A stretch of 64,000 nt of DNA from Deltaproteobacteria bacterium (GCA_022711595.1 JAKLET010000024.1:1-64000); one strand, 5' to 3'. Positions 1-10,603 are shown, numbered from the stretch's first letter. Notes: generated from the letters alone by a model not told the origin. A program made the numbers and translations.

Positions 1-561
1 TGCTATGAGGACCGTTTCCGATTCAAGGATCGTCTCCACTATCCTCAGGTTGTTGGCAACAAGAGATGCCCCCGTTTCCGTCACCTCTACAATGGCGTCG
101 GCCAGAAGCGGCGGCTTCACCTCGGTGGCCCCCCAGGAGAATTCCACCGCGGCCTCTATGCCCTGTTTTTTCAGGTAGCGCTTCGTGAATGCCACGAGCT
201 CCGTTGCGATCTTCTTTCCCTGCAGGTCTTTCACTTTCTTTATGGATGAGCTGTTCGGGACGGCCACGACCCACTTCACGCCCCTGAAACCGACCTTTCC
301 ATACCGCAGGCGGACGAGTTCGACCACCTTTGCATCCTGCTCCATTACCCAGTCAAGCCCCGTGATCCCCATGTCGAGTATGCCGTCTTCGACATAGCGG
401 GCCATTTCCTGGGCCCTTATCACAAGGCCCTCCATCTCGTTGTCGTCTATGACGGGGACATACGAGCGTTCACGGAGCTTTATGCTGTACCCTGCGTTTT
501 TGAAGAGCTTGAACGTTGATTCCTGCAGACTCCCCTTGGGCAGGCCGATCTTCAGTTTCAT
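1..561 (-). CDS. hisG: ATP phosphoribosyltransferase (HisG), 3' end outside window
   Basis: First enzyme of histidine synthesis: condenses ATP with PRPP to phosphoribosyl-ATP in the cytoplasm. The first 187 codons are present; the 3' end runs off the left edge. The product begins [16 protein letters not shown] and carries the family stretches [17 protein letters not shown] and [10 protein letters not shown], followed by [15 protein letters not shown]. The dense match around FSWGATEVK and ETGASL suggests the long, HisZ-independent form, but the C-terminal regulatory domain cannot be seen. The ATG overlaps the hisD stop as ATGA, so it is translated with the upstream operon. Confidence 0.93.
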   Translation of the reverse strand, partial: MKLKIGLPKGSLQESTFKLFKNAGYSIKLRERSYVPVIDDNEMEGLVIRAQEMARYVEDGILDMGITGLDWVMEQDAKVVELVRLRYGKVGFRGVKWVVAVPNSSSIKKVKDLQGKKIATELVAFTKRYLKKQGIEAAVEFSWGATEVKPPLLADAIVEVTETGASLVANNLRIVETILESETVLIA

Positions 562-1838
562 CCTTGCGGCTCCTTTCTTGCCTCGATCGCTTCGCCATGT
601 GCCGGCAGGCCCTCTATCCTTGAAAGCCTCGCGGCCCTGTCGCCGAACCTTTCGATGAAATGTTTCTCTATTTTAACAACAACCTTGCGCTTTGTAAACC
701 TGTCCACGGAAAGTCCGCCCGAGAATCTCCCGGCCCCGGCGGTGGGCAGGACGTGGTTCGTCCCTATGTAGTAATCGCCCATTGCAACAGGTGTCATGGG
801 CCCCACATATATGACCCCCGGGTACAGGATGTCTGCGGCGCAGCTTTCGTCGCCGACAAGCTCCATGTGCTCCGGCGCTATCCGGTTTATAGCATCCACG
901 GCCAGTTTCAGGTCCGTGAAATGCACAAGAAAGCCGTTCTCTTCAAGGGCTTTCTCTATGGTGGCCCGGCGGGCGCTCGTGCCGATCATCCCCTTTATCT
1001 CGCCGATGACCGCGTCGAGGTGATCGCGCGAAGAGGAGAACAGCCCCACCGAGGCGAGTTCGTCGTGCTCCGCCTGTGAGAACATATCGAGGGCCATGGC
1101 CCGGGGCGAATGCGGCCGCGTGCAGAGTATGACGAGTTCCGTGGGCCCGGCGAGCATATCGATGCCCACGCGGCCGTAAACGTCCCGCTTCGCCTCCTCC
1201 ACATAGGCGTTGCCCGGTCCCACTATCATATCCACCTTCGGTACGCTTTTGGTCCCATAGGCAAACGCATAAACAGCCTGCGCCCCGCCGATGCGATAGA
1301 TGTCGCCGATGTCAAGGAGCCTTGCGGCGGCCGCAACGTGGTCGCTGATCCTGCCGCCTTTCCCGGGCGTGGCAACGTGGACCTCTTTCACGCCGGCGAT
1401 CTGTGCGGGAACCGTGCCCATGATCAGCGATGAAGGATACGCCGCCGTCCCGCCGGGGACATAGACCATCGCGCGTTCAACGGGAACAGCTTCTTCGCTG
1501 ACAAAAAGACCTTTTCTCCGGTATGTCCTTTTCGGCATCCCCTGGCCCTTGTGATAGGAAACAACGTTTCTTATCATTCCCCTCAGGACATCGAGGTCTC
1601 TTTTGGGGACCCGTGAGGCGGCCTGATCTATTTCCTGGGGGGCAAGCTTCAGGGGGTAGTCGGCGTCCCAGCCGTCCCAGGCGATGGAAAAATCCGCGAC
1701 GGCCCTGTCGCCTCGCCTTAAGACATCCTCCCTGATCTTTGCCACGGCATCCCGGACGTCCTGTTTTTTGCCTTCCCTTCCGGTTGTTACGAAAGAGATG
1801 AGGGCGTCAAATTCACTTTCAAGCTCCCATATTTTCAT
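558..1838 (-). CDS. hisD: Histidinol dehydrogenase
   Basis: Catalyses the last two NAD-dependent oxidations of histidine synthesis, histidinol to histidine, in the cytoplasm. At 426 residues it has normal family length. The zinc and catalytic residues are visible: GPTELVILC, the Gln/His pair in FSQAEHDE, the Glu-His pair in APEHMELV, the Asp in [13 protein letters not shown] and the C-terminal His in LPAHGEA. It overlaps the end of murA by 20 bp and hisG by 4 bp. hisD lies before hisG here; in many related operons hisG comes first (general knowledge, not checked). Confidence 0.96.
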   Translation of the reverse strand: MKIWELESEFDALISFVTTGREGKKQDVRDAVAKIREDVLRRGDRAVADFSIAWDGWDADYPLKLAPQEIDQAASRVPKRDLDVLRGMIRNVVSYHKGQGMPKRTYRRKGLFVSEEAVPVERAMVYVPGGTAAYPSSLIMGTVPAQIAGVKEVHVATPGKGGRISDHVAAAARLLDIGDIYRIGGAQAVYAFAYGTKSVPKVDMIVGPGNAYVEEAKRDVYGRVGIDMLAGPTELVILCTRPHSPRAMALDMFSQAEHDELASVGLFSSSRDHLDAVIGEIKGMIGTSARRATIEKALEENGFLVHFTDLKLAVDAINRIAPEHMELVGDESCAADILYPGVIYVGPMTPVAMGDYYIGTNHVLPTAGAGRFSGGLSVDRFTKRKVVVKIEKHFIERFGDRAARLSRIEGLPAHGEAIEARKEPQG

Positions 1839-3093
1839 CCTTCACCCTCGTGATCCTCGCGCCGAGGCTCTGCAGTTTCTCTTCGATGTGCTCGTAGCCC
1901 CTGTCTATGTGGTATATCCGCGAGACCTCCGTCCTGCCGTATGCGGCCAGACCCGCAATGATGAGCGAGGCGCTCGCCCGCAGATCCGTGGCCATCACTT
2001 TCGCGCCCGATATGGATTCCACTCCGTGGACTATGGCGGTGTTTCCCACGACCCTTATGTCGGCACCCATCCTGCGAAGCTCGGCCGCGTGCATCATCCT
2101 GTTCTCGAAAATGGTTTCCGTTATCGCGCTGACACCCTTCGAAGTGGTCATTGCCGCCATGAGCTGCGCCTGCATGTCCGTGGGAAAACCCGGGTAGGGC
2201 AGGGTCTTTACGTCCACCGCGCGGGGCCTTTTCCTTGACATGGAGGCCTTTATCGTGTTGCCGTCGCAGGTTATCTCCATGCCTGTTTCCCTGAGTTTGT
2301 CGATGACCGCCTTTATGTGTTCCGGGATGCAGTTCTCGAGAACAATGCTGCCGCGCGTCATGCCGCAGGCGGCAAGAAATGTCCCGGCCTCTATCCTGTC
2401 CCCGATGACATCATAGGTGCAGGGAGTAAGCTCGCCGACGCCTTTTATCCTTATCACCGGCGTTCCCTCCCCGTCGATCTGCGCGCCCATTTTCTTAAGC
2501 ATTCTCGCAAGGTCAACCACTTCCGGCTCCCTTGCGGCATTTTCTATGACCGTTTCGCCTTTCGCCAGAGACGACGCCATCAGCATGTTCTCCGTGCCGC
2601 CCACCGTTACTGTATCGAAGGTTATGCGGCCGCCCCTTAGCTTCTTTGCCGTTACGTCGACGTAGCCTTCTCTGATGGTCACTTCGCAGCCGAGCGAGGA
2701 CAGCCCCTTGAGGTGAAGGTCTATCGGCCGTTCACCGATGGCACACCCGCCGGGATATGACACGGTGGCCTTTTTTATACCCCCGATGAGCGATCCCAGG
2801 ACCAGGACGGATGCGCGCATTTTTTTCACAAGCTCGTACGGCGCAACGTGGTTCTCCACGCCGGTCGTGTCTATGCTGATGGTGTGATCTCCCCGCCACT
2901 CGCACTTGCCGCCGAGCAGGTCGAGGAGCTTCATCATGGTGGTAACGTCCTTGAGGCGCGGCACATTGCCGATCGTGTATGTCCCCTTCTGGAGTATGGT
3001 CGCCGCGATCAGGGGAAGAACGGCGTTCTTGGAGCCGCTTATGCCGATCTTTCCTTTAAGGCGCTCGCCGCCCTCTATGATGAATTTATCCAT
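1819..3093 (-). CDS. murA: UDP-N-acetylglucosamine 1-carboxyvinyltransferase (MurA)
   Basis: Commits UDP-GlcNAc to peptidoglycan synthesis by transferring enolpyruvate from PEP. The 424-residue product has the substrate-binding Lys-Asn pair in SGSKNAVLP (residues 20-28) and the active-site cysteine Cys117 in PGGCAIGERP, so it should be a fosfomycin-sensitive type (inference from the Cys). Length and both EPSP-synthase-like halves are complete. It overlaps prmC by 8 bp upstream and hisD by 20 bp downstream, tying cell-wall synthesis to the dnaA-led gene series. Confidence 0.96.
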   Translation of the reverse strand: MDKFIIEGGERLKGKIGISGSKNAVLPLIAATILQKGTYTIGNVPRLKDVTTMMKLLDLLGGKCEWRGDHTISIDTTGVENHVAPYELVKKMRASVLVLGSLIGGIKKATVSYPGGCAIGERPIDLHLKGLSSLGCEVTIREGYVDVTAKKLRGGRITFDTVTVGGTENMLMASSLAKGETVIENAAREPEVVDLARMLKKMGAQIDGEGTPVIRIKGVGELTPCTYDVIGDRIEAGTFLAACGMTRGSIVLENCIPEHIKAVIDKLRETGMEITCDGNTIKASMSRKRPRAVDVKTLPYPGFPTDMQAQLMAAMTTSKGVSAITETIFENRMMHAAELRRMGADIRVVGNTAIVHGVESISGAKVMATDLRASASLIIAGLAAYGRTEVSRIYHIDRGYEHIEEKLQSLGARITRVKDENMGA

Positions 3094-3907
3094 GTCCCAC
3101 CAACACCCTTTCTGTGCCTGAATAGTCTTTTTTCACGTTAACTGTCAATCCGATCCCCTTTAGCATTCCCCCGATCTCCTCCGCCTGCGCGGACGACCCG
3201 ATCTCCAGAAGGACATGGCCGCCGCTTTTCATGCGGCCCGGGAGGTCGCGGACGAACCTTTCGTAGACCTCCACGCCTCGCTGGCCGCCGTAGAGTGCCC
3301 CCCTGGGCTCATATTGCCTGACGTCCGCCATAAGGTCTTCCCATTCGCTGGCCGCGACGTAGGGGAGGTTCGCGAGGATCACATCAAATCCGGGCCCTTC
3401 CTTTATCGCGCCGAAGAGATCGCTGCAGACAAAGCGCGTCCTGCCCGCGACCCCGATGGACCGGGCATTTTTTGAGGCAACCCTGAGGGCCGCTGCCGAT
3501 ATGTCGACGCAGACGACGCTGCTGCCCGCGTGTTTTGCGACGATTATGCCTATCGCGCCCGAACCCGTGCCCATGTCGAGTACGGACACCCGGTTTCCCC
3601 CGGTGCCGATTATCTTAAGGGCCTCCTCGACAAGGATCTCCGTTTCTGGTCTGGGGATGAGAACATCGGGGCTCACGAAAAAGCTCTCCGAGAAGAACTC
3701 CTTAACGCCCGTTATGTATGCCAAGGGCTTGCCGGCCCTTCTTTCACCGAGACAATCCTTCACGGCATTGAGCGTTGCTTCATCGAGGCGGCTGTCAATA
3801 TCCCTGAGGAGCTCTTCCTTCGTCATCTTGCACACGAAGGATACGGCACCGATAACGTCAGTTCTCGATAAGCCTTTCTCCCCGGCCAATATCTGCCTGA
3901 TCCTCAA
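3086..3907 (-). CDS. prmC: Release factor glutamine methyltransferase (PrmC/HemK)
   Basis: Methylates the Gln of the GGQ motif in release factors 1 and 2 using S-adenosylmethionine. It lies six bases after prfA, its substrate gene, the classic arrangement. SAM motif I DMGTGSGAIG is at residues 111-120 and PRPETE at 86-91. The catalytic tetrapeptide reads NLPY (180-183) rather than the usual NPPY; the asparagine and the LPY part that matter for substrate binding remain. Full length at 273 residues. Confidence 0.94.
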   Translation of the reverse strand: MRIRQILAGEKGLSRTDVIGAVSFVCKMTKEELLRDIDSRLDEATLNAVKDCLGERRAGKPLAYITGVKEFFSESFFVSPDVLIPRPETEILVEEALKIIGTGGNRVSVLDMGTGSGAIGIIVAKHAGSSVVCVDISAAALRVASKNARSIGVAGRTRFVCSDLFGAIKEGPGFDVILANLPYVAASEWEDLMADVRQYEPRGALYGGQRGVEVYERFVRDLPGRMKSGGHVLLEIGSSAQAEEIGGMLKGIGLTVNVKKDYSGTERVLVGHG

Positions 3908-3913
3908 TGGAGC

Positions 3914-4978
3914 TCATCCTTTTTTCAATGCTTCTGACTGGAAATGGGCTGTTACGGGGCCGGTTATGTCATCGATGTATCCGTTCATGATGTCCGGAAG
4001 CTTATACAGTGTCAGGCCGATCCTGTGATCGGTGACCCGCCCCTGGGGGAAATTATATGTCCTGATGCGTTCGCTGCGATCTCCTGTTCCCACCTGTTTC
4101 TTTCTCTCGTCAGAGATCTCCTGTTCCTTTTCCCCTTCCATCTTTTCCTTAAGCCGGGCCCGAAGAACGCGCATTGCCTTCGCCTTGTTCTTGTGCTGGG
4201 ATTTCTCGTCCTGGCATGTGACCACCGTACCCGTCGGTATGTGTGTTATCCTCACGGCGGAGTCGGTGGTGTTCACGTGCTGGCCTCCGGGGCCGCTGGA
4301 GCGGTAAAGGTCTATTCTCAGCTCGTCGGGGGAGATGTTCACCTCGAGTTCTTCCGGTTCAGGCAGGACCGCCACGGTGACCGTTGATGTGTGGATCCTG
4401 CCCTGGGCCTCCGTTTCGGGCACTCTCTGCACCCGGTGGACACCGCTTTCATACCGCAGGGTGTTAAAGGCGTCCTTTCCTTCGATCACCAGGATCACCT
4501 CTTTGAACCCCCCCAGATCGGAAATACTGGAGCTCATTATCTCCGTTTTCCATCGCATCCTTTCCGCAAATTTCATATAGGATGTAAAGAGGTCCCTGGC
4601 GAAGAGCGCGGCCTCTTCACCGCCCGTACCGGCGCGTATCTCGAGGAACATGCTTTTTGCCTGCTTTTCCGTCTTTCTCAGGAGTTTTTCCCGAAGGGCC
4701 CCGTCTATCTTTTCGAGGCTGGCCTCGAGGTCGGCAAGCTCTTCCCTTGCAAGCCCCTTCATATCCTCGTCCGTTTCATGACCGAGGAGCTCTCTGGTCT
4801 TTTCAAGCTCGCCCTTTACCGCCTTCCATTCGCGGTAGGTTTCGACAACTTCCTTGAGTTCGGTCCTCTCCCTGGCGAGCTTTTTATACTCTTCCATGTT
4901 GGAAATGGTTTCGGGTTTTGCCATCTCCGCTTCGATCTCATCGAAGCGCTTTTCGATCTCGGCGAGTTTATCGAGCAT
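3914..4978 (-). CDS. prfA: Peptide chain release factor 1
   Basis: Terminates translation at UAA and UAG codons. The 354-residue product carries GGQ at residues 231-233 and the RF1-type codon-reading tripeptide PET (PxT class) at 187-189, which separates it from RF2 (SPF). A charged coiled-coil N-terminal domain occupies residues 1-110. Its ATG shares one base with the rpmE stop (TAATG), indicating coupled translation, and prmC follows at once. Confidence 0.96.
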   Translation of the reverse strand: MLDKLAEIEKRFDEIEAEMAKPETISNMEEYKKLARERTELKEVVETYREWKAVKGELEKTRELLGHETDEDMKGLAREELADLEASLEKIDGALREKLLRKTEKQAKSMFLEIRAGTGGEEAALFARDLFTSYMKFAERMRWKTEIMSSSISDLGGFKEVILVIEGKDAFNTLRYESGVHRVQRVPETEAQGRIHTSTVTVAVLPEPEELEVNISPDELRIDLYRSSGPGGQHVNTTDSAVRITHIPTGTVVTCQDEKSQHKNKAKAMRVLRARLKEKMEGEKEQEISDERKKQVGTGDRSERIRTYNFPQGRVTDHRIGLTLYKLPDIMNGYIDDITGPVTAHFQSEALKKG

Positions 4979-5184
4979 TATTTCTGTTTTTTGCCGTATT
5001 TCCTCTCAAACTTCTCAACCTGGCCGGCGGAGTCGATCCGTTTTTCCTTCCCCGTGAATATGGGGTGGCACTTGGCGCATATTTCAACGCTGATCTTGTC
5101 CTTTACGGAAAGGGTTTCGAAGGTGTAGCCGCACGCGCACTTCACCGTCGCCGTTTTCAGTTCCGGGTGGATGCCTTTCTTCAT
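4978..5184 (-). CDS. rpmE: 50S ribosomal protein L31, zinc-binding type
   Basis: A 68-residue large-subunit ribosomal protein. Four cysteines (Cys16, Cys18, Cys36, Cys39, the last two as CAKC) mark the zinc-containing form. HPIFTGKEK matches the conserved HPFYTGKQK block. It starts four bases after the rho stop and its stop overlaps the prfA start by one base. A rho-rpmE-prfA-prmC order is common in this part of bacterial phylogeny. Confidence 0.96.
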   Translation of the reverse strand: MKKGIHPELKTATVKCACGYTFETLSVKDKISVEICAKCHPIFTGKEKRIDSAGQVEKFERKYGKKQK

Positions 5185-5188
5185 GTTC

Positions 5189-6442
5189 TTATCCTCCTTT
5201 GCTCATTGAATAGAGAAAGTCTTTATTAGAATCCGTATCGGCCAATTTTTCAAGGAGAAATTCCATGGCCTCCACTGTGTTCATTGGCTGAAGCACCTTT
5301 CTTAACAGCCAAATGCGCTGCAGATCGCTGCTGTCAAGGAGCAGTTCTTCCTTTCTGGTGCCCGATTTATTGATGTCAATGGCGGGGAACACTCTTTTCT
5401 CCGCCAGTTTCCTGTCGAGATATATCTCGCAGTTGCCCGTTCCCTTGAATTCCTCGAAGATGACCTCGTCCATCCTGCTGCCCGTATCGATAAGCGCCGT
5501 GGCGATGATCGTGAGGCTCCCGCCTTCCTCGATGTTCTTTGCCGCACCGAAGAAACGCCGCGGCTTCTGCATGGCCGAGGCGTCGATACCGCCCGAAAGG
5601 ATCTTTCCGCTCGAGGGAACCACCGTGTTATAGGCCCTGGCAAGACGGGTAATGCTGTCAAGGAGTATGACGACGTCCTTTTTGTGCTCCACAAGCCTCT
5701 TCGCCTTCTCGATGACGATCTCCGCGACCTGGACGTGCCTTGTGGCCGGCTCGTCAAAGGTGGAGCTTATCACCTCTCCCTTAACGGAGCGCATCATGTC
5801 CGTGACCTCCTCGGGGCGCTCGTCGATGAGCAGCACGATGAGGTATATCTCCTTGTGGTTCTTCGTAAGGCTGTTCGCTATGGACTGGAGCAGCATGGTC
5901 TTGCCGGTCCTCGGAGGCGCAACGATAAGTCCGCGCTGTCCCTTCCCGATGGGTGTGAAAAGGTCCATGACCCTTGTGGACAGGTTGTCGTGGACGGTTT
6001 CGAGCTTTGCCCTCTCGTTGGGATATATGGGCGTGAGGTTATCGAATATGATCTTGTCCCGGACAACGCTGGGGTCGTCGAAATTTATGGATTCCACCTT
6101 TAGAAGCGCGAAATACTTTTCGTTGTCTTTTGGGGGCCTTATCTGACCCGATGTCGTGTCGCCCGTTCTCAGTCCGAACTTTTTTATCTGTGATGGGGAA
6201 ACGTAAATGTCGTCGGGGCCGGGAAGATAGTTGGAGTCCGTGGACCTCAAAAAACCGAATCCCTCTGAGAGTATCTCCAGGACACCCTCGCCGTAAACGT
6301 TCTCGTTCTTGTCAACATATGCCTGCAGGATCGAGAATATGAGTTCCTGTTTTCTCAGCCCCGAGGCATTCTCGATGTTGAGGTCGCGCGCGATCTGTGT
6401 AAGTTCGCCAATTTTTTTGCTTTTTAAGTCATTGAGATGCAT
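5189..6442 (-). CDS. rho: Transcription termination factor Rho
   Basis: RNA-dependent ATPase helicase that ends transcription. I chose the ATG at 6442 ([15 protein letters not shown], 417 residues) because GGGAGG lies about nine bases upstream and the family starts in this way; another ATG at 6460 would overlap that ribosome site. It has an N-terminal Rho_N helical domain, a cold-shock RNA-binding domain around GFGFLRS (62-68), Walker A APPRTGKT (175-182) and the ATPase core. The start lies inside the end of coaE, so the two are coupled. Confidence 0.96.
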   Translation of the reverse strand: MHLNDLKSKKIGELTQIARDLNIENASGLRKQELIFSILQAYVDKNENVYGEGVLEILSEGFGFLRSTDSNYLPGPDDIYVSPSQIKKFGLRTGDTTSGQIRPPKDNEKYFALLKVESINFDDPSVVRDKIIFDNLTPIYPNERAKLETVHDNLSTRVMDLFTPIGKGQRGLIVAPPRTGKTMLLQSIANSLTKNHKEIYLIVLLIDERPEEVTDMMRSVKGEVISSTFDEPATRHVQVAEIVIEKAKRLVEHKKDVVILLDSITRLARAYNTVVPSSGKILSGGIDASAMQKPRRFFGAAKNIEEGGSLTIIATALIDTGSRMDEVIFEEFKGTGNCEIYLDRKLAEKRVFPAIDINKSGTRKEELLLDSSDLQRIWLLRKVLQPMNTVEAMEFLLEKLADTDSNKDFLYSMSKGG

Positions 6443-7041
6443 CGGGTTTTTACCTCCCATTCTTTTATCCTTTCAAAAAGATTTTCGATTTCTTTGTCGA
6501 GATCTTCCCTGGTACCGTTGTTGCGCACAATGAAGTCTGCGGCTTTCTCTTTTTCTTCAAGCGGTATCTGGTGGGTTATTCTCTTCTCTATATCGTCGGC
6601 GGACATGCCCCTTTTCTTTAGTCTTTCTCTAATTGTTTCCATGTCTGCGCTTACCACTACGGTCCTGTCAAGCTCCTTGTGCAGCCCGGTTTCGAAAAGG
6701 AGCGGTCCGTCCACAATGACCGCGGCCCTGCCCTTGCCCTTGAGCTTCATCACTGCGTCCCAGAGTCCGGCCCTCACCCTTGGATGCACTATCTCCTCGA
6801 GCTTCCTGAGCTTTTCCCTGTCCGTAAATACAACATCCCTGAGCTGCTCCACGACAATTTTACCATTGACCACGAGTCCGCTCCCGATCTTGTCCGCTAT
6901 CTCCTCGTGAACCTCTTTGAGCACGAGTGTCTTTTTGGCAAGCTCGTCAAGGTCTATTACGGGAAGCCCCTTTTTTCTGAGCGAGGCGGATGCCGTTGTC
7001 TTGCCGCTGCCGATGATCCCGGTTATGCCGATGGTTATCAT
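6424..7041 (-). CDS. coaE: Dephospho-CoA kinase
   Basis: Last step of coenzyme A synthesis: phosphorylates dephospho-CoA at the ribose 3' position. The 205-residue product starts [15 protein letters not shown] with the P-loop at 8-15, and has the usual lid and the DGPLLFETG block. It overlaps gyrB by ATGA and the chosen rho start by 19 bp. An unremarkable family member in an unusually tight operon. Confidence 0.94.
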   Translation of the reverse strand: MITIGITGIIGSGKTTASASLRKKGLPVIDLDELAKKTLVLKEVHEEIADKIGSGLVVNGKIVVEQLRDVVFTDREKLRKLEEIVHPRVRAGLWDAVMKLKGKGRAAVIVDGPLLFETGLHKELDRTVVVSADMETIRERLKKRGMSADDIEKRITHQIPLEEKEKAADFIVRNNGTREDLDKEIENLFERIKEWEVKTRCISMT

Positions 7042-9398
7042 ATGTCGAGGTTTCTGACGCTCAGCGCGTTCTCCTCGATAAAGGCCCGCCTTGTTTCTAT
7101 GTTGTTTCCCATAAGGACCGTGAATACCTGGTCCGCAACAACGGCGTCTTCGATGGCAACCTTCACGAGTTTTCTCTTTTCGGGATTCATGGTTGTTTCC
7201 CAGAGCTGTTCGGCGTTCATTTCGCCAAGGCCTTTGTACCTCTGGATATTGATCCCTTCTTTCCCTTTCTCCAGAACGTGTCTAAGGAACTCGTCGGGGT
7301 CCATGCGGACCGGGGCCTTGTTTCCCTCGGCCACTCGAACGCCCTCCTCATAAAACCCCCTCACCTCTATGTATGCCTTGTATGCCTCTATATAGTCTCC
7401 CACGGTGCACATCTCGTATTCTATCTTGATCTCTTTTCCCTTGCCGTTGCGGGGAGCGGTCTCTATAAAGAAAAGGTTGTGTTCCCTGTCCCTGGTCATC
7501 TTACACTGGTAGCCCTTCGATGTAAGGAACGAAAGAAGCTCTTGGAGCTTCTTTTCCTGCTGAAAATCCTCCCTTTTTAACAGGTCGAACCTCATGAGCC
7601 CTATTGATATCTCCCTTTCTATGCCGTCGAGGTAGGAGCTTTTTACAAAGTGCTCGACAATCTTTATCTTTTCCATCTTTTCCGCCAGGGCGGGTCCTTC
7701 CTGGGCATCACCGTTGACGGCACAGCGTGTCTTCTCTATGCCCCTTTGTGTTATGGCCTTTTCGAACTCGTCCTCGTCCTTCGCGTATGATTCCCTGCTG
7801 CCCGCCTTTATCTTGTAAAGGGGCGGCTGGGCTATGTAAAGATGCCCTTCGGTGATGAGGTCGGGCATCTGGCGGTAGAAAAAAGTGAGCAGCAGCGTCC
7901 GTATGTGGGAACCGTCCACGTCGGCGTCGGTCATGATAATGATCTTGTGGTAGCGCAGCCTTCCCTTGCTTTCCGCGCCGGAGCCCACCGCGAGATAGAT
8001 GGATCGTATCTCCTGGTTTGTGAGGACCTTTTCCTGCCTTGACTTTTCCACGTTGAGTATCTTGCCCTTCAGCGGCAGAATGGCCTGTGTTTTCCTGTTC
8101 CTGCCCTGTTTTGCGGAGCCCCCCGCGGAATCGCCCTCTACGATGTACAGCTCGCATTGTTCGGGGTCGCTTTCCTGGCAGTCTGCAAGCTTGCCCGGTA
8201 AAACACCGCTCTCGATGAGACTCTTGCTCTTAACAAGCTCCTTTGCTTTTTTGGCCGCCTCTCTTGCGCGCCGCGCCTCGAGGGCCTTGTTGACGATGGC
8301 CCTCGATATTACCGGGTTAAGTTCGAGGTATTCGGCAATCTTCTCGTTGAGTATGGACTCAACGAGGCCCTTCACCTCGCTGTTTCCCAGTTTTGACTTG
8401 GTCTGGCCTTCGAACTGGGGGTTCTGTATCTTCACGTTCAGAACGGCGACAAGCCCTTCCTTAATGTCGTCGCCGGTTAAGTTTTCCTTGATCTTCCCCT
8501 GCATATTGTTCTGGATAAAGTTGTTGACGGATCTTGTCATGGCGCTTCTGAAGCCAGCCACATGGGTTCCGCCTTCTTTCGTGTTCACATTGTTCACAAA
8601 GCTGTATACGTTCTCATTATAGCTGTCGTTATATTGTATGGCCACCTCGATGAGGTCAAGGGTCTGTTTGGAGTTGCTTGCATAAATAGGTTCGTCGAAA
8701 AGAACCGCCTTGTTTGCGTTGAGGTATTTCACGAACGATCTTATGCCGCCCTCGTGTTTGAAATCCTGCTTCCTTCCTTTTCTCTCGTCGCTCAGGATTA
8801 TATGAATTCCGTTGTTAAGGAAAGATATCTCCCTCATTCTGTGTGCTATCGTGTCGTAGCTGAATTCGGTCAGTTCGAAGATCTCCGGGTCCGCCTTGAA
8901 TTTGACCTTGGTGCCGGTGCTCTCCGTGTCGCCTATAACGGTGAGCTCGTTCATCCTGTTACCCTGCTCGTAACGCTGGTAATACACTTTTCCGTCTCTC
9001 TTGACCTCTACCTCGAGATACTCGGACAGGGCGTTGACAACTGAGAGACCGACGCCGTGCAGGCCAGCCGAGTAGCGGTATGTGTCCTTGTCGAACTTTC
9101 CGCCGGCATGCAGCATCGTGAGAACCACTTCCAGGGCGGACATGTTCTCGTCTGCATGTTTTGCGACAGGTATACCCCTTCCGTTGTCTTCGACCGTCAC
9201 GCTGTTGTCGCGGTGTATGGTGATGCCTATCCTGCTGCAATAGCCTTCAAGCGCTTCGTCGACGCTGTTATCGACAAGCTCGTATATGAGGTGGTGCAGT
9301 CCTTCGATACCGGTGTTCCCGATATACATTGAAGGGACTTTTCTGACGGCGTCAAGGCCGCCGAGTATTTTTATGCTTTCCGCTCCGTATTCGCCCAT
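7038..9398 (-). CDS. gyrB: DNA gyrase subunit B
   Basis: ATPase subunit of the type II topoisomerase that introduces negative supercoils. The 786-residue product contains the GHKL ATPase region (VDNSVDEALEG, GRGIPV, GLHGVGLSVVNALS), the TOPRIM block EGDSAGGSAKQGR and metal site DADVDGSHI, and ends with the gyrase-type tail (ALSVRNLDI). It lies two bases after dnaN with no recF between, and overlaps coaE by 4 bp. gyrA is not in this window. Confidence 0.96.
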   Translation of the reverse strand: MGEYGAESIKILGGLDAVRKVPSMYIGNTGIEGLHHLIYELVDNSVDEALEGYCSRIGITIHRDNSVTVEDNGRGIPVAKHADENMSALEVVLTMLHAGGKFDKDTYRYSAGLHGVGLSVVNALSEYLEVEVKRDGKVYYQRYEQGNRMNELTVIGDTESTGTKVKFKADPEIFELTEFSYDTIAHRMREISFLNNGIHIILSDERKGRKQDFKHEGGIRSFVKYLNANKAVLFDEPIYASNSKQTLDLIEVAIQYNDSYNENVYSFVNNVNTKEGGTHVAGFRSAMTRSVNNFIQNNMQGKIKENLTGDDIKEGLVAVLNVKIQNPQFEGQTKSKLGNSEVKGLVESILNEKIAEYLELNPVISRAIVNKALEARRAREAAKKAKELVKSKSLIESGVLPGKLADCQESDPEQCELYIVEGDSAGGSAKQGRNRKTQAILPLKGKILNVEKSRQEKVLTNQEIRSIYLAVGSGAESKGRLRYHKIIIMTDADVDGSHIRTLLLTFFYRQMPDLITEGHLYIAQPPLYKIKAGSRESYAKDEDEFEKAITQRGIEKTRCAVNGDAQEGPALAEKMEKIKIVEHFVKSSYLDGIEREISIGLMRFDLLKREDFQQEKKLQELLSFLTSKGYQCKMTRDREHNLFFIETAPRNGKGKEIKIEYEMCTVGDYIEAYKAYIEVRGFYEEGVRVAEGNKAPVRMDPDEFLRHVLEKGKEGINIQRYKGLGEMNAEQLWETTMNPEKRKLVKVAIEDAVVADQVFTVLMGNNIETRRAFIEENALSVRNLDI

Positions 9399-9400
9399 TT

Positions 9401-10486
9401 TTATATCCTTATCGGCATTACAATATTCTTGTATTTGTCTGTTTCGTCTGTTCTGAACAGTACCGCGCCATATGTTTTTGGCGCAGAGATCGTTATTTCG
9501 TCGCTCTCGAGATGCGTTACCACATCAACAAGGAACTTCATGTTAAAGTTCAGCGCCGTTTCCTCTCCATCATATTTTACCTCAATAACTTCTTTTGCTT
9601 TTCCTATGTCCGACTCTGCCTCTATGACCATTTGTCCGCTTGAGAACGTCACCTTTACCGGCTCCGATCTTCCGATTATGGATGACACTTTTTTGAGTCC
9701 CCTGAAAAACCGCTCCCTTTCGACGCCGGCCGTGTTCATATTTCCTGTGGGAAGGACATTTTCATAGTCCGGGAAATTACCTTCGATCGTTCTGGAAATG
9801 ATCTTTATCTTTTCCGTGCTGAATTGTATGTGCTTCTCATCTATGGTGACTTTCACATCCTCGCTTTCTTCTATCGCCCTCTCGACCTCACTTATGGACC
9901 TCTTTGGTATTGTTATTCCCTGGAATGCCTTGAGTCCTTCTATCTCCCTCTGGTAAAGCGCCATCCTGAATCCGTCCGTTCCTACTACCGAGACACCCCC
10001 GTCAAATCCCTTCATGAACATCCCCGTAAGTATATACCTCGTCTCGTCAACAGATACGGCAAATTCCACTTTATCTATCATGTCAAGGAGAATGCTCCCG
10101 GGTATCACGAACTCTTCCTTTCCCGTTATTTCTTTCGTTTCCGGAAACTCCTCGGGGTCCTGAAGGCTCAGCGATATCTCCGTCATCTTCTGTTTTATTG
10201 TCATCACATTGTCTTCAAAGATAAAATTTATATCACCGCTATCCAGTTCCTTTAATATTTCAAGAAACTTTCTTCCGTGCACAACGACTTTTCTTTCCAG
10301 TTCCGATGAAAAATCTATATAGGAGATCGCGCTGACCTCCAGATCTGTGGAGTATACCGTTGTTATGTTCTTACCGAAGTCTATGAGTATGTTTGAGAGT
10401 ATGGGCATGAGAGATCTTTTTTCCGTTATTGAAACGATCTTGGATATAGGTTGGAGGATTGTGTTCTTATCTAATATTATTTGCAT
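9401..10486 (-). CDS. dnaN: DNA polymerase III beta subunit (sliding clamp)
   Basis: Ring-shaped processivity clamp of the replicative polymerase. The 361-residue product has normal length and the three-domain clamp pattern, with the typical C-terminal tail ending VMPIRI. A ribosome site AAGGAG lies just upstream of the ATG (MQIILDKNTILQPIS). It follows dnaA after a 117-bp A+T-rich spacer. Confidence 0.96.
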   Translation of the reverse strand: MQIILDKNTILQPISKIVSITEKRSLMPILSNILIDFGKNITTVYSTDLEVSAISYIDFSSELERKVVVHGRKFLEILKELDSGDINFIFEDNVMTIKQKMTEISLSLQDPEEFPETKEITGKEEFVIPGSILLDMIDKVEFAVSVDETRYILTGMFMKGFDGGVSVVGTDGFRMALYQREIEGLKAFQGITIPKRSISEVERAIEESEDVKVTIDEKHIQFSTEKIKIISRTIEGNFPDYENVLPTGNMNTAGVERERFFRGLKKVSSIIGRSEPVKVTFSSGQMVIEAESDIGKAKEVIEVKYDGEETALNFNMKFLVDVVTHLESDEITISAPKTYGAVLFRTDETDKYKNIVMPIRI

Positions 10487-10603
10487 ATATATACTCCTTA
10501 CCGTATATAAGTGTTGTTGAAATGTTGAAAAAGATAAAACACATCAAGATCATTAATGAAAAAGGAAATGATGTTTGTTTAAAAATAAAGGAAAAATGTT
10601 GAA
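10487..10603. other. A+T-rich dnaA-dnaN spacer
   Basis: This 117-bp spacer is the only sizeable gap in the 12-kb minus-strand series. It holds TGTTGAAAA (10523-10531), a further GTTGAA at about 10598 just before the dnaA stop, and A/T runs. The same word, TTTTCAACA on the other strand, occurs upstream of dnaA. It may carry a dnaN promoter or weak DnaA sites; no clear promoter pair was found. Confidence 0.4.
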
